In this document: piece after piece, positions 53,380 through 62,512 of the stretch
How positions within the stretch are numbered: the stretch's first letter is position 1
How the letters are laid out: the number at the start of each line of letters is the position of its first letter
Assembly (NCBI RefSeq): GCF_900403705.1
Contig: NZ_OUNR01000001.1
Coordinates: forward strand, 1 to 64,000
Direction: 5' to 3'
Source: Nitrospira lenta
GTDB taxonomy: Bacteria > Nitrospirota > Nitrospiria > Nitrospirales > Nitrospiraceae
DNA: 64,000 bases
Notes under the pieces: generated by a model
Databases searched by the model: none
Told to the model about the DNA's origin: nothing
Seen by the model: only the letters and a program-made list of their open reading frames with translations
Translations under genes and position numbers: made by a program

Positions 53380-56300
53380 TCACATCGCCGGTTCCTGCTT
53401 GGTCTCGACTTTGATTTTGACTTTGTCCCTGACACGGAGCGAGCCGGCGGCGAGCTGTCCGTCGCCTTTCTTTTTCCCGCGATCTGAAACGGTCTTCGAT
53501 TCGCCGTCCCGCTGAGATGACGTGGCCTCCGCTGCGGCTTTTGAAAGGGTCAGCGAGGTCGTCGACGCGCTCGCCGTGACCGACGATGTCGTCGTGACGT
53601 TGCCGACATTGCCGGTGATGTTGCCGAGACCGAGTGACTGGCCGGGTGTGCCGTTGGAACCAAATCCTTGCTGGATGACGAAGGCACCGGTGATGCTCGA
53701 CAGCGGTCCTTTGAGTACGCCGCCGAGCTGGGCATTGAGAATCCCCCGGATCTCCCCTCCTTGCAGTTCGAGATTGTGCCCGGCTTCGATCGTGATGTTG
53801 CGGCCACGGATACCGGCCGGCGGCACAATGACATCGTGCCCCGCCGTCAGCCTGATGTCTCCGAGACGAAATCCCGCAAAGAGCTGCCGGACACTCTGGT
53901 CGTATTGATTCTTCCAGGCCTCCCGGGCCGCTGGAATCAAGGGTTCCAGCGACGACACATCATGTCCGAACAATTGATGCATGAGGACCTCCGCTTCAAA
54001 CGGCGAGATCGGGTTGAACGCCGGGATATTCGGTAAATTGCCGTCCTGCGGATGGATCGTAAAAATCCCGCTTCCCGGAACCTGGAAGAACGTTCTCACG
54101 ATTGTCCCGTTCGGTCCCACTTCTGAAATTGGAAACTGCGTGACATCGCCGCGGGCGCCGCTTCCCGCGTTGATGTCGCCGGTTGTCGACGTCACCGTGA
54201 TATTCCCCCCGCCCAGCGTGGCAATCCGGGACAGATTCACATCCACATTCCCGGTGGCCTTCAGATCGATGGCTCCACCGCGCACCGTGAGAATTCCCGT
54301 TTCCACGTTCGGAGCGTTGCCTTTGCTCCCGACATTGACCGCTCCTCCGACCGGCACGACAACCTGGACAGCACGTCCATCGACCGACAGCGTGACGCCC
54401 CCGTTTCCCACGCTTGGACGGCCATCGATCGCGGCGGTTCCAGAGAGCGTCCCCAAGACGGTTTTCCCGTTGATGACCGCCACGACCGTGCCATCGGCCA
54501 GTTGCACCAATGGCCGATCAAGTACCGCCGTGTTATGCACGAGATCGCCGGACGTGATGACGCTGGACGTGGCGGTTTCCACTGAGACCGGCTTGCCGTT
54601 CGAGCCCAACGCCACCTGCCCGTTCACCAACAGAACCCTTTGCCCCACGACGGAATCTCTCGCCCCGACAGCCACCGGCAATCCCGCGATATCCAGCACG
54701 GCCTTTCCGCCGGCCATGTAGATGACATTTCCAAGGAGCACCTGATTGTCGTCGTTCACCGGAATGAGCGTGCGGCCATCCTGCCCTACAATCGGGACAC
54801 CGCCGACCGCCAGCACACGCTGCCCATTCACCGTCGTGACACCAAGCGTCGCGCTGGTCGCCAAGGCGCTCGAACCGGCGATCGGTGCGCCCGCATTCAA
54901 TCCGTGAATGAACACACTCGCGCCATGATCGCTTCGGATGCTCGACTGCGTCATGAGGAGGTTGCCGCCGACCGCCACGTCCAACAGCCCGCCCTGATTG
55001 CCCTCGGTCGTGAGTGTCTTCGCGTCAAAGACAAAACGCAGACCTTGACTCTGCCCAAGATTTAAATCTTCTCTGACCGTCACACGAGCCAGGCCGTTAC
55101 CGCCGAAGGTAAATCCAGAATTCGTATCACCCTGAATTTGTCCGGAGAAATCGATACGCCTCGCCGAGATCGAGACGGCCGGGATGAGCTGGCCGGCCTG
55201 GTCTCGGCCATAATCAGGCACCGCGAATCTTCCGGAGACGCGGGTGATATCGCCTCCGGCTGAGATCGTCACCCGTTTGCGATAGGAATCGATCAGGTGA
55301 AGACTCAACCCACTGATGTCGCCGCCGGCGCTGAGGGTAATCGGTGAGACGGTCTGAGAAGCCGGATTGGTAATGGGATTACAGGTCGATGGGCAATCCA
55401 GCGCGATGCCCGCGTCCTGGCTACCCAGAATCGATTGACCGGCGGAAAATTGCAGCGTCCCAACCGGCGAAGGCCAGAACTGGAGCAGGCTCTCGAAGAA
55501 AATGTTTCCGCCCGGCGCGCGCGCAATCAGGGACGCAGGATAGATTCTCCGCCGCACGTCGCCAAAGATGCCCGGACCGGGACTCGGCGGACTTAAGTGA
55601 ATGTCGCCTTGGCGTGAGAACAGGCTCACGGAGCTTTCGGGATGGGCGGTCACGGATAACGTCGGCGTCTGGCCAGGAATTCGATCTGCCACGCCCCGAT
55701 CCTGCACGAGGCCGAGATAGATATTGTTCTGGGCCGTCACATCGACGGTGGTCTTTCCGCTGGTGCCGTCAGCGAAACGAGTCCCCACCGTAACATTGGC
55801 ATAGTTGTCCGATGAACCGAGACTGCCGCCGATATCGAGCGTCGCGGTTCCTGATGAGAGTACGAATCCCGGGCCGGCTTTCTGGCCATTGACAATACCG
55901 CCCAAAAAATCTCCGGTCCTGGTCGTAATATCGAGATTGCCGATACCTTCCAATCGAATGCCGGAGTATTGATTGCTGGGACCAGGTATTCCCCCTTGGA
56001 ATGCACTGGGCGCGATCAGATTGCGGCCAGCGATAATCGACAGGTTGCCGCCGGTGAAGGTTTGGAGAATCGTATGGCCGCCCCCAGCGTCGGGAACCAA
56101 TTTGATGTCTCGTACGGCATCCAAGGAAAGGCTGCCACCGCCGCCGGTAAACAGTTTCGTGCTATTGAACAAGATATCGTTGTCGGCCTTGAGCACGTAG
56201 CTCCATTTTGCGGTCGAGAGGCCGGCGCTTGCCCCGGACGACGCGCCGTTCTGAATGATCGTGTTCGGTGAGAAGATCAGATTGTTTCCTGCGGTAAACC

Positions 56301-57615
56301 TGAGAAACCCTGTTTGGCCAGCCGGTAGCGCCCAGCCGGAAAGAAGCGCGCCGCTATCCGGATCAAAGACCGGTGCAAGGTTGTAGTAGCTAACGCTTAC
56401 CGTCAGGTCTGTTCCGGCGGGAGACCTGAATTCCACATCCGAGGCGCCGCTGCCGGAGAAACTTTCCAAATCAGACGTAGAGACGGTCTGTGTACCAACG
56501 GTCGGATCGATGAGAAAGCGCCCCCCGCGATACCCCTGCGCCACGCCGGCTAAAAATCGCCCCCCGAGGGAAACACTTGAACCGCTTACCTCGGCAAACC
56601 CGCCGTTCCCCCCCTGTACACCGCCGGAGACATCGATCACGGCGCCGTGGGAAAACTCTGTCTGACCGGTCGTGAGGTTCGACTTCACGAGAATCGTGCC
56701 CCCGTCCGACGACACCTGATCGTCACCTTGAGCTTTTGTTACGCTTCCCGCCGTGAGCGCGATTCGATCGCTCGCCACGAGTTCGATTTTGCCGTTCTGT
56801 TGCCGGACCGTGTTCGCCTGGACGAGGCCGCTCTGGGTCACCAACCGTCCGATCATGCTGACTTGTCCGCCGTCGGCAATCATGCGCCCGACGTTCAACG
56901 CATCACCGGCCGGAGCAGTCACTTCGGTCAGGAAGCCGCGCCCATCGGCCCGGTTCGACAGATAGGCCGTCGTTCCCGCCCCCAACGCGATCTGGCCTCC
57001 CGGCGTCGTGATGATGCCGCTGTTGGTCACATTGGGCGCCAAGAGATACACGCCGAACGGCCCGGCGGTGATCAATCCTTCATTGCGCACCATCCCGGCA
57101 GAGGCGGATCCGTCGAATGCATAGTGACCGTTCACGAAGTTGGTATCGGTGAGATTCAGGGAAGATGCGATGAGCCCGCCGACGTTCACTTGCGACTGCG
57201 GGCCGAAGAACACCCCGTTCGGATTGATGAAGATGACCGAGCCATTGGCGAACACCGATCCCAGAAACTGACTCGGATCGGCGCCGCCGATGACATTCAA
57301 AGCAACGGAGCCCGTCGACGGTTGGTTATACCGGAGGACTTCGCCTGCTTTGTTACCGAGACTGTCCCAGTGTATTTTGGCCAATTGCGACGCCTGGTTC
57401 ACCGTCACATTGGCCGTTCCAAGCCCGGTCACGGTCCCGGCGCCGATGTGGAACGCCGGGTTGGCGGCATCCGTCGATCCCGCCCGCGCAGGACTCGCCA
57501 GCCCCAACGCCACGCACAGCATGACCAGCGCCGTGCGCGTGCTCTCCGCGACAGCGCGAAGCGACGCGAAGGTGTCACTTGCCCGATCAGCCTGCTGTTC
57601 CATAAGCAATGTCAT
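53380..57615 (-). CDS. TpsA-type two-partner secreted exoprotein (filamentous hemagglutinin family)
   Basis: The protein of about 1411 residues has a signal peptide (ALVMLCVALGLASPARA) followed by the TPS secretion domain (about residues 50-300), with the hallmark VIFINPNGVFFGPQSQVNVGG and GGADPSQFLGS. The remainder is beta-helix-like repeats rich in Gly, Asn and Ser, then a C-terminal lysine-rich tail (KDKVKIKVETKQ). It should be secreted by the TpsB at 48838-50559. I chose ATG 57615; ATG 57603 and an upstream start at 57681 are possible. A good promoter at 57689-57717 supports a start close by. Function as adhesin or binding scaffold is inferred. Confidence 0.9.
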   Translation of the reverse strand: MTLLMEQQADRASDTFASLRAVAESTRTALVMLCVALGLASPARAGSTDAANPAFHIGAGTVTGLGTANVTVNQASQLAKIHWDSLGNKAGEVLRYNQPSTGSVALNVIGGADPSQFLGSVFANGSVIFINPNGVFFGPQSQVNVGGLIASSLNLTDTNFVNGHYAFDGSASAGMVRNEGLITAGPFGVYLLAPNVTNSGIITTPGGQIALGAGTTAYLSNRADGRGFLTEVTAPAGDALNVGRMIADGGQVSMIGRLVTQSGLVQANTVRQQNGKIELVASDRIALTAGSVTKAQGDDQVSSDGGTILVKSNLTTGQTEFSHGAVIDVSGGVQGGNGGFAEVSGSSVSLGGRFLAGVAQGYRGGRFLIDPTVGTQTVSTSDLESFSGSGASDVEFRSPAGTDLTVSVSYYNLAPVFDPDSGALLSGWALPAGQTGFLRFTAGNNLIFSPNTIIQNGASSGASAGLSTAKWSYVLKADNDILFNSTKLFTGGGGSLSLDAVRDIKLVPDAGGGHTILQTFTGGNLSIIAGRNLIAPSAFQGGIPGPSNQYSGIRLEGIGNLDITTRTGDFLGGIVNGQKAGPGFVLSSGTATLDIGGSLGSSDNYANVTVGTRFADGTSGKTTVDVTAQNNIYLGLVQDRGVADRIPGQTPTLSVTAHPESSVSLFSRQGDIHLSPPSPGPGIFGDVRRRIYPASLIARAPGGNIFFESLLQFWPSPVGTLQFSAGQSILGSQDAGIALDCPSTCNPITNPASQTVSPITLSAGGDISGLSLHLIDSYRKRVTISAGGDITRVSGRFAVPDYGRDQAGQLIPAVSISARRIDFSGQIQGDTNSGFTFGGNGLARVTVREDLNLGQSQGLRFVFDAKTLTTEGNQGGLLDVAVGGNLLMTQSSIRSDHGASVFIHGLNAGAPIAGSSALATSATLGVTTVNGQRVLAVGGVPIVGQDGRTLIPVNDDNQVLLGNVIYMAGGKAVLDIAGLPVAVGARDSVVGQRVLLVNGQVALGSNGKPVSVETATSSVITSGDLVHNTAVLDRPLVQLADGTVVAVINGKTVLGTLSGTAAIDGRPSVGNGGVTLSVDGRAVQVVVPVGGAVNVGSKGNAPNVETGILTVRGGAIDLKATGNVDVNLSRIATLGGGNITVTSTTGDINAGSGARGDVTQFPISEVGPNGTIVRTFFQVPGSGIFTIHPQDGNLPNIPAFNPISPFEAEVLMHQLFGHDVSSLEPLIPAAREAWKNQYDQSVRQLFAGFRLGDIRLTAGHDVIVPPAGIRGRNITIEAGHNLELQGGEIRGILNAQLGGVLKGPLSSITGAFVIQQGFGSNGTPGQSLGLGNITGNVGNVTTTSSVTASASTTSLTLSKAAAEATSSQRDGESKTVSDRGKKKGDGQLAAGSLRVRDKVKIKVETKQEPAM

Positions 57616-57688
57616 CGTGAATCCGCTGAGCACGCATACCGAACAACGACGGCGTGCGCGCCGCACGCTCCTCCGTCCCACCAGTGAC

Positions 57689-57717
57689 CTATAGGCGTAT
57701 AGTTGTCATACTGTCAA
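57689..57717 (-). promoter_or_regulatory. tpsA promoter with shared motif
   Basis: On the minus strand TTGACA (57712-57717) and CTATAG (57689-57694) are spaced by 17 bp, a near-ideal sigma70 promoter. ATAGTTGTCA at 57699-57708 lies in the spacer and matches the motif found before other units. The longer sequence CGTATAGTTG-CA recurs at 57855-57867 before the divergent operon. Confidence 0.65.
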
Positions 57718-57861
57718 TATTGATGGACTAGATTTGATCGGCTCGTAACATGACTCCACCGCTCCCGAATATCCGCCCCATCTATGCCATTCAGATCACA
57801 ACCCTCGCGTTCACGACCACATCTACCCGACCACGCACTGACTTTTAGCCCTATCGTATAG

Positions 57862-57890
57862 TTGACAATGATGTAATGTATTCTGTATTT
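57862..57890 (+). promoter_or_regulatory. Promoter of the lipoprotein-porin-TOBE-regulator operon
   Basis: TTGACA at 57862-57867 is followed 17 bp later by GTATTT (or TATTTC at 18 bp), a plausible though weak -10. ATAGTTGACA at 57858-57867 overlaps the -35 and matches the shared motif. The leader to ATG 57924 would be about 27 bases. Between this and the tpsA promoter nothing else is recognisable. Confidence 0.5.
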
Positions 57891-57923
57891 CTACGAATCA
57901 TCGAAGTGCAACCAGGAATCGCC

Positions 57924-58574
57924 ATGCGGGCATCGCTTACGATCGGGTTACAGTCAACGCTCCTCTTCTTGTCGCTCGGCCTCACGTTCGCCGGTTGCGC
58001 CAGACTCCCCGAGACGACACGCGTGCTGCACGAAGACGATCGCGTCGCGGTACGGCTCGAAACCGACCTTGATGCCCCCCTCAAGGCGTACACCAGCCCA
58101 ACCGAGCTCTCGCAGGAGCACATCCTCACGCTCTTGCGCGGCTATTCCGTTCGCGTCGAATCGCGCGCACCGGTCCGCCTGCTGGTCGACGACACCCCGC
58201 CCAGAAAGCTGTTTCGAGAGATGGAACTCACGGCGCTGGCCCCGGTCCTTCGCGAGGCCTTGCAGACAGTGGGATTTCGAGAGCGGGTCCGCTTTGAAGT
58301 GGTCTCGCCGGGACGGAACCCCCGGTATTGGCGCGATGTCACCGGCGGATGGATCAAGGTGCGGGATCACTATCTGCACCTGCACATCGATTACTTTCAT
58401 GCGGAACAGCCGATCCGTAAGGCGGACGCCTACGATCGGAACTATCCCAGTCCATGGACTCCCGAGAAAACGTACTCGGTGTATTTCGAACCCGGTCGTT
58501 TCTACAGAATCGACCCGCTGTTGAACGATTCCGCCGTGGATCTGAACTTATTGACCGGCGCCACGTCGCCGTAA
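57924..58574 (+). CDS. Lipoprotein of unknown function
   Basis: The 216-residue protein has a clear lipoprotein signal, LSLGLTFAGCARLPE (lipobox FAGC). Its mixed alpha/beta body has no family I recognise; YSVYFEPGRFYRIDPLLND lies near the end. AGGA lies six bases before ATG 57924, preferred over 57876 because it opens the signal peptide. It is first in a rightward operon with a porin, a TOBE-like protein and a response regulator, so an envelope role in the same system is inferred. Confidence 0.75.
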   Translation: MRASLTIGLQSTLLFLSLGLTFAGCARLPETTRVLHEDDRVAVRLETDLDAPLKAYTSPTELSQEHILTLLRGYSVRVESRAPVRLLVDDTPPRKLFREMELTALAPVLREALQTVGFRERVRFEVVSPGRNPRYWRDVTGGWIKVRDHYLHLHIDYFHAEQPIRKADAYDRNYPSPWTPEKTYSVYFEPGRFYRIDPLLNDSAVDLNLLTGATSP

Positions 58575-58667
58575 GGACAACACAATCGTCGGCGTGACAC
58601 GCGCATCGGGCCCCGCGAAAGGTCCCATGAACGCACAGTCATCATGGATTGCATCATGGAATTGGTC

Positions 58668-60506
58668 ATGCGGAACAAGATAACACCGGTGACGCCGGCG
58701 GCAACCGCCCGTCGGCGGCGCACGATCGGACTAATGCTCATGCTGTGCATCGGCGTTGCGAGCGGCATCGACTCTCGAGGCGGTGCCATCGCCGGCGAAA
58801 CCAACGGTCCATTCATCAAGGATCCTCCAGCCGCCGCCGCGGACGGAATCGACCCGGTGACAAAGTTTCTACTAGACGACGCGCTGGCCCAAGGCCGCGT
58901 CACAAAGCAGCGGTACGCAGCCCTGATGCGGGATTACGAGGAGCAGGCTTATCTCCGCCAACCGGCCTTCAAGTTTTGGTACGACCGGGGGTTCAATTTG
59001 GGCACGACCGACAATGCGTTTCTCTTACGCATTCGCGGGCGCCTTGACGCGCAGTTCGTACAGCGCGCGCGCAACGAGGCATGGAGGGACCCGGGCGACG
59101 GAAAAAACTTCCCGGATCTCGTCGGTGTATTCGGAGACTACCGGGTCAATCGGTCGGAGAAGGACGCCTCGACGATGAGCCTTCGTCGCGCCCGCCTATA
59201 CTTCATGGGGCATGTGTTCGACCCGGACATGAAGTTCTTTGTTCAGATCCGCATGGACTCCGCCGGCGATAGCTCGCAGACGCAGAGCGCCGTCCAACTG
59301 TACGACTACTACATCCTCAACACCAAGCTGGACTGGGCGAACGCTCAAATCGGCCAGTACAAAGTCTATTTCAATCGCGCGCAAATCAACTCGACCGCCT
59401 CAATGCAATTCGCTGAGCGCGCCCTCGTGCAGGACGCCTTCACCGCCAGCGGCCTGGACCGCCGCGACATCGGCCTCACAATCATGAACGACGAGGAACG
59501 CCATCCGGTCAATTACTACCTCGGCGTGTTCGGCGGCGCGGGCCCCAACTTTACGCGGCTGGGGAATTTCGACAGTGAACAGATTCAGCAGGGCTGCCCA
59601 GGGGGACAACAGACAGTGCCGTTCCCACCTGGTGCGGTCACTTGCAGCGATATTACGAACACCACCCTTCAGGTGAGCCCCCTGCAACGCAACCTGAATG
59701 CCGATACCCGCCGGAGCCTCGACCGGCTCATGTTTTCAGCCCGGCTTAATTGGAACGTGCTGGGCCGACCGGGATACGGCGAAGGAGATATGGCCTACTC
59801 GAAATCTCCGCAGTTCGCCATCGGCGGCGGCTATGCCTACAACCCGCGCGTCAACACCAGCACGAACAATGCCTTCATCGGAGTCGATCTGGCGAATTTA
59901 AACGTGCGGCGCCAGATCGCGGCGGGCGGCAACGGCCGTCAGTTGGGTTGGGGCGTCGTGGACTATGCCACGTGGGCGGTAGACAGCGTGTTCAAGTACC
60001 GCGGATTCTCCCTACAAGGAGAGTTTTATTACAAGAATGTCATCCGCCGCGAGAAGGGCCCGCCTTGCGTAGAATACTCCCAGCAACTAGGGGTTGGAGG
60101 ATTCATTGCAGGCACTCCGTTCACCTGCACACGCCAGGCACCGGGCGAATTGGGAAATGCCTATGGCTGGTATGCCCAAAGCGGTTATTACCTCATCCCC
60201 CGCTATCTGGAATTGGCCGCACGCTATTCCTACTGGGACCCCGATACCAACGCCGCAGCCGACTTGATCAAGCAGGCGGACGTGTCGCTGAACTGGTTTA
60301 TCAACGGCACCTACGACCATGCGGTCCAAATTACCTACTCGAATGTTGCCATGGGCACCGGTGGCTTTGCCATTGGACGCAGCAACCCATTACCGGTCAT
60401 CAATTCTTCCCAGGCAACGTTTCCCAACGCCTCTATTCCAGTCGATGCCGTCGGCGGCACATTGGTCGAGAACGCGATCAGAATTCAGTACCGATTGTTT
60501 TTTTAA
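58668..60506 (+). CDS. OprO/OprP-type phosphate-selective-like porin
   Basis: The outer-membrane protein (about 612 residues) has a signal peptide, a short periplasmic helix (DPVTKFLLDDALAQGRVTKQ) and a barrel with porin O/P features: LRIRGRLDAQFVQRAR, then SLRRARLYFMGHVFDPDMKFF and AQIGQYKVYFNRAQINS, ending IQYRLFF. The C-terminal phenylalanine suits Bam assembly. Family members pass phosphate or polyphosphate, but selectivity here is unproven; a molybdate-like oxyanion is possible given the context. ATG 58668 is chosen; 58644 and 58656 are alternatives. Confidence 0.85.
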   Translation: MRNKITPVTPAATARRRRTIGLMLMLCIGVASGIDSRGGAIAGETNGPFIKDPPAAAADGIDPVTKFLLDDALAQGRVTKQRYAALMRDYEEQAYLRQPAFKFWYDRGFNLGTTDNAFLLRIRGRLDAQFVQRARNEAWRDPGDGKNFPDLVGVFGDYRVNRSEKDASTMSLRRARLYFMGHVFDPDMKFFVQIRMDSAGDSSQTQSAVQLYDYYILNTKLDWANAQIGQYKVYFNRAQINSTASMQFAERALVQDAFTASGLDRRDIGLTIMNDEERHPVNYYLGVFGGAGPNFTRLGNFDSEQIQQGCPGGQQTVPFPPGAVTCSDITNTTLQVSPLQRNLNADTRRSLDRLMFSARLNWNVLGRPGYGEGDMAYSKSPQFAIGGGYAYNPRVNTSTNNAFIGVDLANLNVRRQIAAGGNGRQLGWGVVDYATWAVDSVFKYRGFSLQGEFYYKNVIRREKGPPCVEYSQQLGVGGFIAGTPFTCTRQAPGELGNAYGWYAQSGYYLIPRYLELAARYSYWDPDTNAAADLIKQADVSLNWFINGTYDHAVQITYSNVAMGTGGFAIGRSNPLPVINSSQATFPNASIPVDAVGGTLVENAIRIQYRLFF

Positions 60507-60537
60507 GCGTCCCAGGCTTCATCAAGGGAGGATCATC

Positions 60538-61410
60538 ATGCCGCATCTTAACCGTCAGCCGTCAGAATGGAGCGAACCTCACAGTCACACGTCGCCTCCC
60601 TGCGGAGATGACGCGGCCGCAGCAGCGCTGCGTCCCAATGTCTTGACCGGCGTGGTGATCTCCGGTGCGGCCGGACTCACCAAGACGACGTATCGCATCC
60701 GCATCGGAGAACGTACCGACCTTCATGTACGCTGGCCGCTCGCCGCTCCGGCGCGTCGAACGCTTGAGGCCGGTCAACCCGTGCACCTCACAATCCCGCA
60801 GGAAGCCGTTCAGTTGGAGGCCGGCGGATTTCGCCGCGGCAAGCAACGGTGGAATCGGTGGGTCGGACGTGTTGTCCTGGCGAGCCCACATGGCAAAGCC
60901 GGCTCGACGACCGTCAAGATCCATCAGGATCCCATTACGCTGAAAAGTTCCGCTCCCGTGATCGGCGCGCGCGTGCCGCTGACGACCTGGGATACGGTCA
61001 ACGTCGTGATCGATCCCCAGCGCATACAGGTCTGCCATTGCACCCGGGCTTCCGTCCACACGCCGCCGTCTCGCCTGCCGGCGAATACCGCTGGGACGCC
61101 GACCTCGGTGTGGCTGCGAACCGTCGTCCGCGCCGTACGCGCCATGCCTACCGCGCTTCATCTGACACTAAGCGCAGGCGACGTGACGCTTTCCGTTCTG
61201 ATTGAGGTCGGCACGGCCTCGGCAGCCGCCTGGCAGGTCGGCGATTCGCTCGAAGTCAACATCGGCCACGGCGACGCATGGGTGCGACAACAGGCTCAAG
61301 GCCCTATCGTGCCGTGCTGCATCGTACTCTCCAGCGAGTTCGACGAAGCGCGATCTCTGGGATTCGTTCAGCAGCACGACCGCTCGCGAGCGGCGGCCTC
61401 GATGTCATGA
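60538..61410 (+). CDS. TOBE/Mop-like multi-domain protein (paralogue of 41098-41655)
   Basis: The 290-residue soluble protein has three beta-rich modules: about 28-80 (NVLTGVVISGAAGLTKTTYR), about 95-165 (WVGRVVLASPHGKAGSTTVK, then ITLKSSAPVIG and TWDTVNVVI) and about 185-260 (TSVWLRTVVRAVRAMPTALH). The second matches the smaller paralogue clearly. They look like TOBE or OB modules that could bind molybdate, but this is by eye. GGGAGG lies before ATG 60538, so the longer frame from 60319 within the porin gene is rejected. Confidence 0.7.
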   Translation: MPHLNRQPSEWSEPHSHTSPPCGDDAAAAALRPNVLTGVVISGAAGLTKTTYRIRIGERTDLHVRWPLAAPARRTLEAGQPVHLTIPQEAVQLEAGGFRRGKQRWNRWVGRVVLASPHGKAGSTTVKIHQDPITLKSSAPVIGARVPLTTWDTVNVVIDPQRIQVCHCTRASVHTPPSRLPANTAGTPTSVWLRTVVRAVRAMPTALHLTLSAGDVTLSVLIEVGTASAAAWQVGDSLEVNIGHGDAWVRQQAQGPIVPCCIVLSSEFDEARSLGFVQQHDRSRAAASMS

Positions 61411-61461
61411 CGCGACTATTTCAGTCCCATTATTTTGTCACACCGGAAAAGAGGTACCACC

Positions 61462-62355
61462 ATGCGCATCAAGATGTTCAAGGGCACTGTGCTCCTCGTC
61501 ACCCTCAATGAGCGCCTCAGGAACAACCTCCGGACGGCGATGCTGCAGGCCGGCTATATGTTTATGGCGGTTCGGAATCAGGATGAAGCACTCCGGAAGC
61601 TGCGAACCTCCGACTTGTCGATCATCGTCGTGGACCGTCACGAATCCGGGTTCTTGCGCCTGCATCACGAAACGCCCTTCCGCATTCCCATCGTGACCAT
61701 CGCCCATCACGCCGAAGGCTGCGATGAACAACATTGCATCCAAGATCTCGAGAATGGCGCGGCCAGAGCCGTGTGCAACGCAAGCAGCGCAATGGTCGTC
61801 GCCCTGACGGGAGCCATCCTTCGCCGCCAGCGATGGGATCGCTCGGTTTCAGACCTCTACCGGTTTGACGGCGTCACTATCGACTTGCAGAACTATACGG
61901 TCAGCGTTGCCGGGACACCGGTCAATGTGAAGCCGACTGAATTTCGCATTTTGAAAAGCCTCGCGATTGCGCCCGGACACTTCCTGTCCCGCAATGCCTT
62001 GATTGATCGCGTCTGGGGTGAAGATTACGCCCTCTGCCCGCACACGCTCGATGTTCACATCTCCTCAATCCGGCAGCAACTTGTCCCCTATGGCGTATCG
62101 TCGGATTTCGTGTCAACCGTCAGGGGACTCGGATTCAAACTGCGATCGGCCTCTGCCCGCAGCAAGACCCCGGTCGATCAGTCATCCCCTCTCGTGGCTC
62201 AGGCCTTTACACCCCAACCCGTCAGCGTACGCCAACCACGCGCGCGCGCCATGAAGAGCGCGGCAGCGGGAGGGGCTCCGTGGAGACACACCCCGGCCGA
62301 AGCTCTTTCCGCGCGATATCGCATCAAGCCTGCTCAAACGCGCGATGAACAATAG
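61462..62355 (+). CDS. OmpR/PhoB-type response regulator with degenerate receiver
   Basis: The 297-residue protein has an N-terminal receiver-like domain (residues 8-125) and an OmpR/PhoB winged helix (about 135-235) with NVKPTEFRILKSLAIAPGHF, RNALIDRVWGEDYAL and VDVHISS-like HTLDVHISSIRQQL. The phosphoacceptor position may be D58 in IIVVDRHES, but the acidic pair after beta-1 is replaced (LLVTLNE instead of the usual VVDDE). Phosphorylation by a kinase is therefore doubtful. No histidine kinase is nearby. GAGG lies eight bases before ATG 61462. It probably controls this locus. Confidence 0.82.
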   Translation: MRIKMFKGTVLLVTLNERLRNNLRTAMLQAGYMFMAVRNQDEALRKLRTSDLSIIVVDRHESGFLRLHHETPFRIPIVTIAHHAEGCDEQHCIQDLENGAARAVCNASSAMVVALTGAILRRQRWDRSVSDLYRFDGVTIDLQNYTVSVAGTPVNVKPTEFRILKSLAIAPGHFLSRNALIDRVWGEDYALCPHTLDVHISSIRQQLVPYGVSSDFVSTVRGLGFKLRSASARSKTPVDQSSPLVAQAFTPQPVSVRQPRARAMKSAAAGGAPWRHTPAEALSARYRIKPAQTRDEQ

Positions 62356-62512
62356 ACGGATATGGACCGGATCGTGACGATGGAGGAAACAGAGAATCCA
62401 AACTCTTCACACACACGGCCGTGCTGGCGGATCAGACCGCCGGCGCGGCTGCCTGCCTGCCAACGCTAACCTGTAACCCTGTTCATGTGGAAGACCGAGT
62501 GAAGCGGCTGAT

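Noticed and set aside
53522-57694. Long plus-strand open frames, up to 346 codons, opposite tpsA
   Set aside because: They are shadows of the strongly supported tpsA frame, with repetitive Pro/Arg-rich composition and no start signals.
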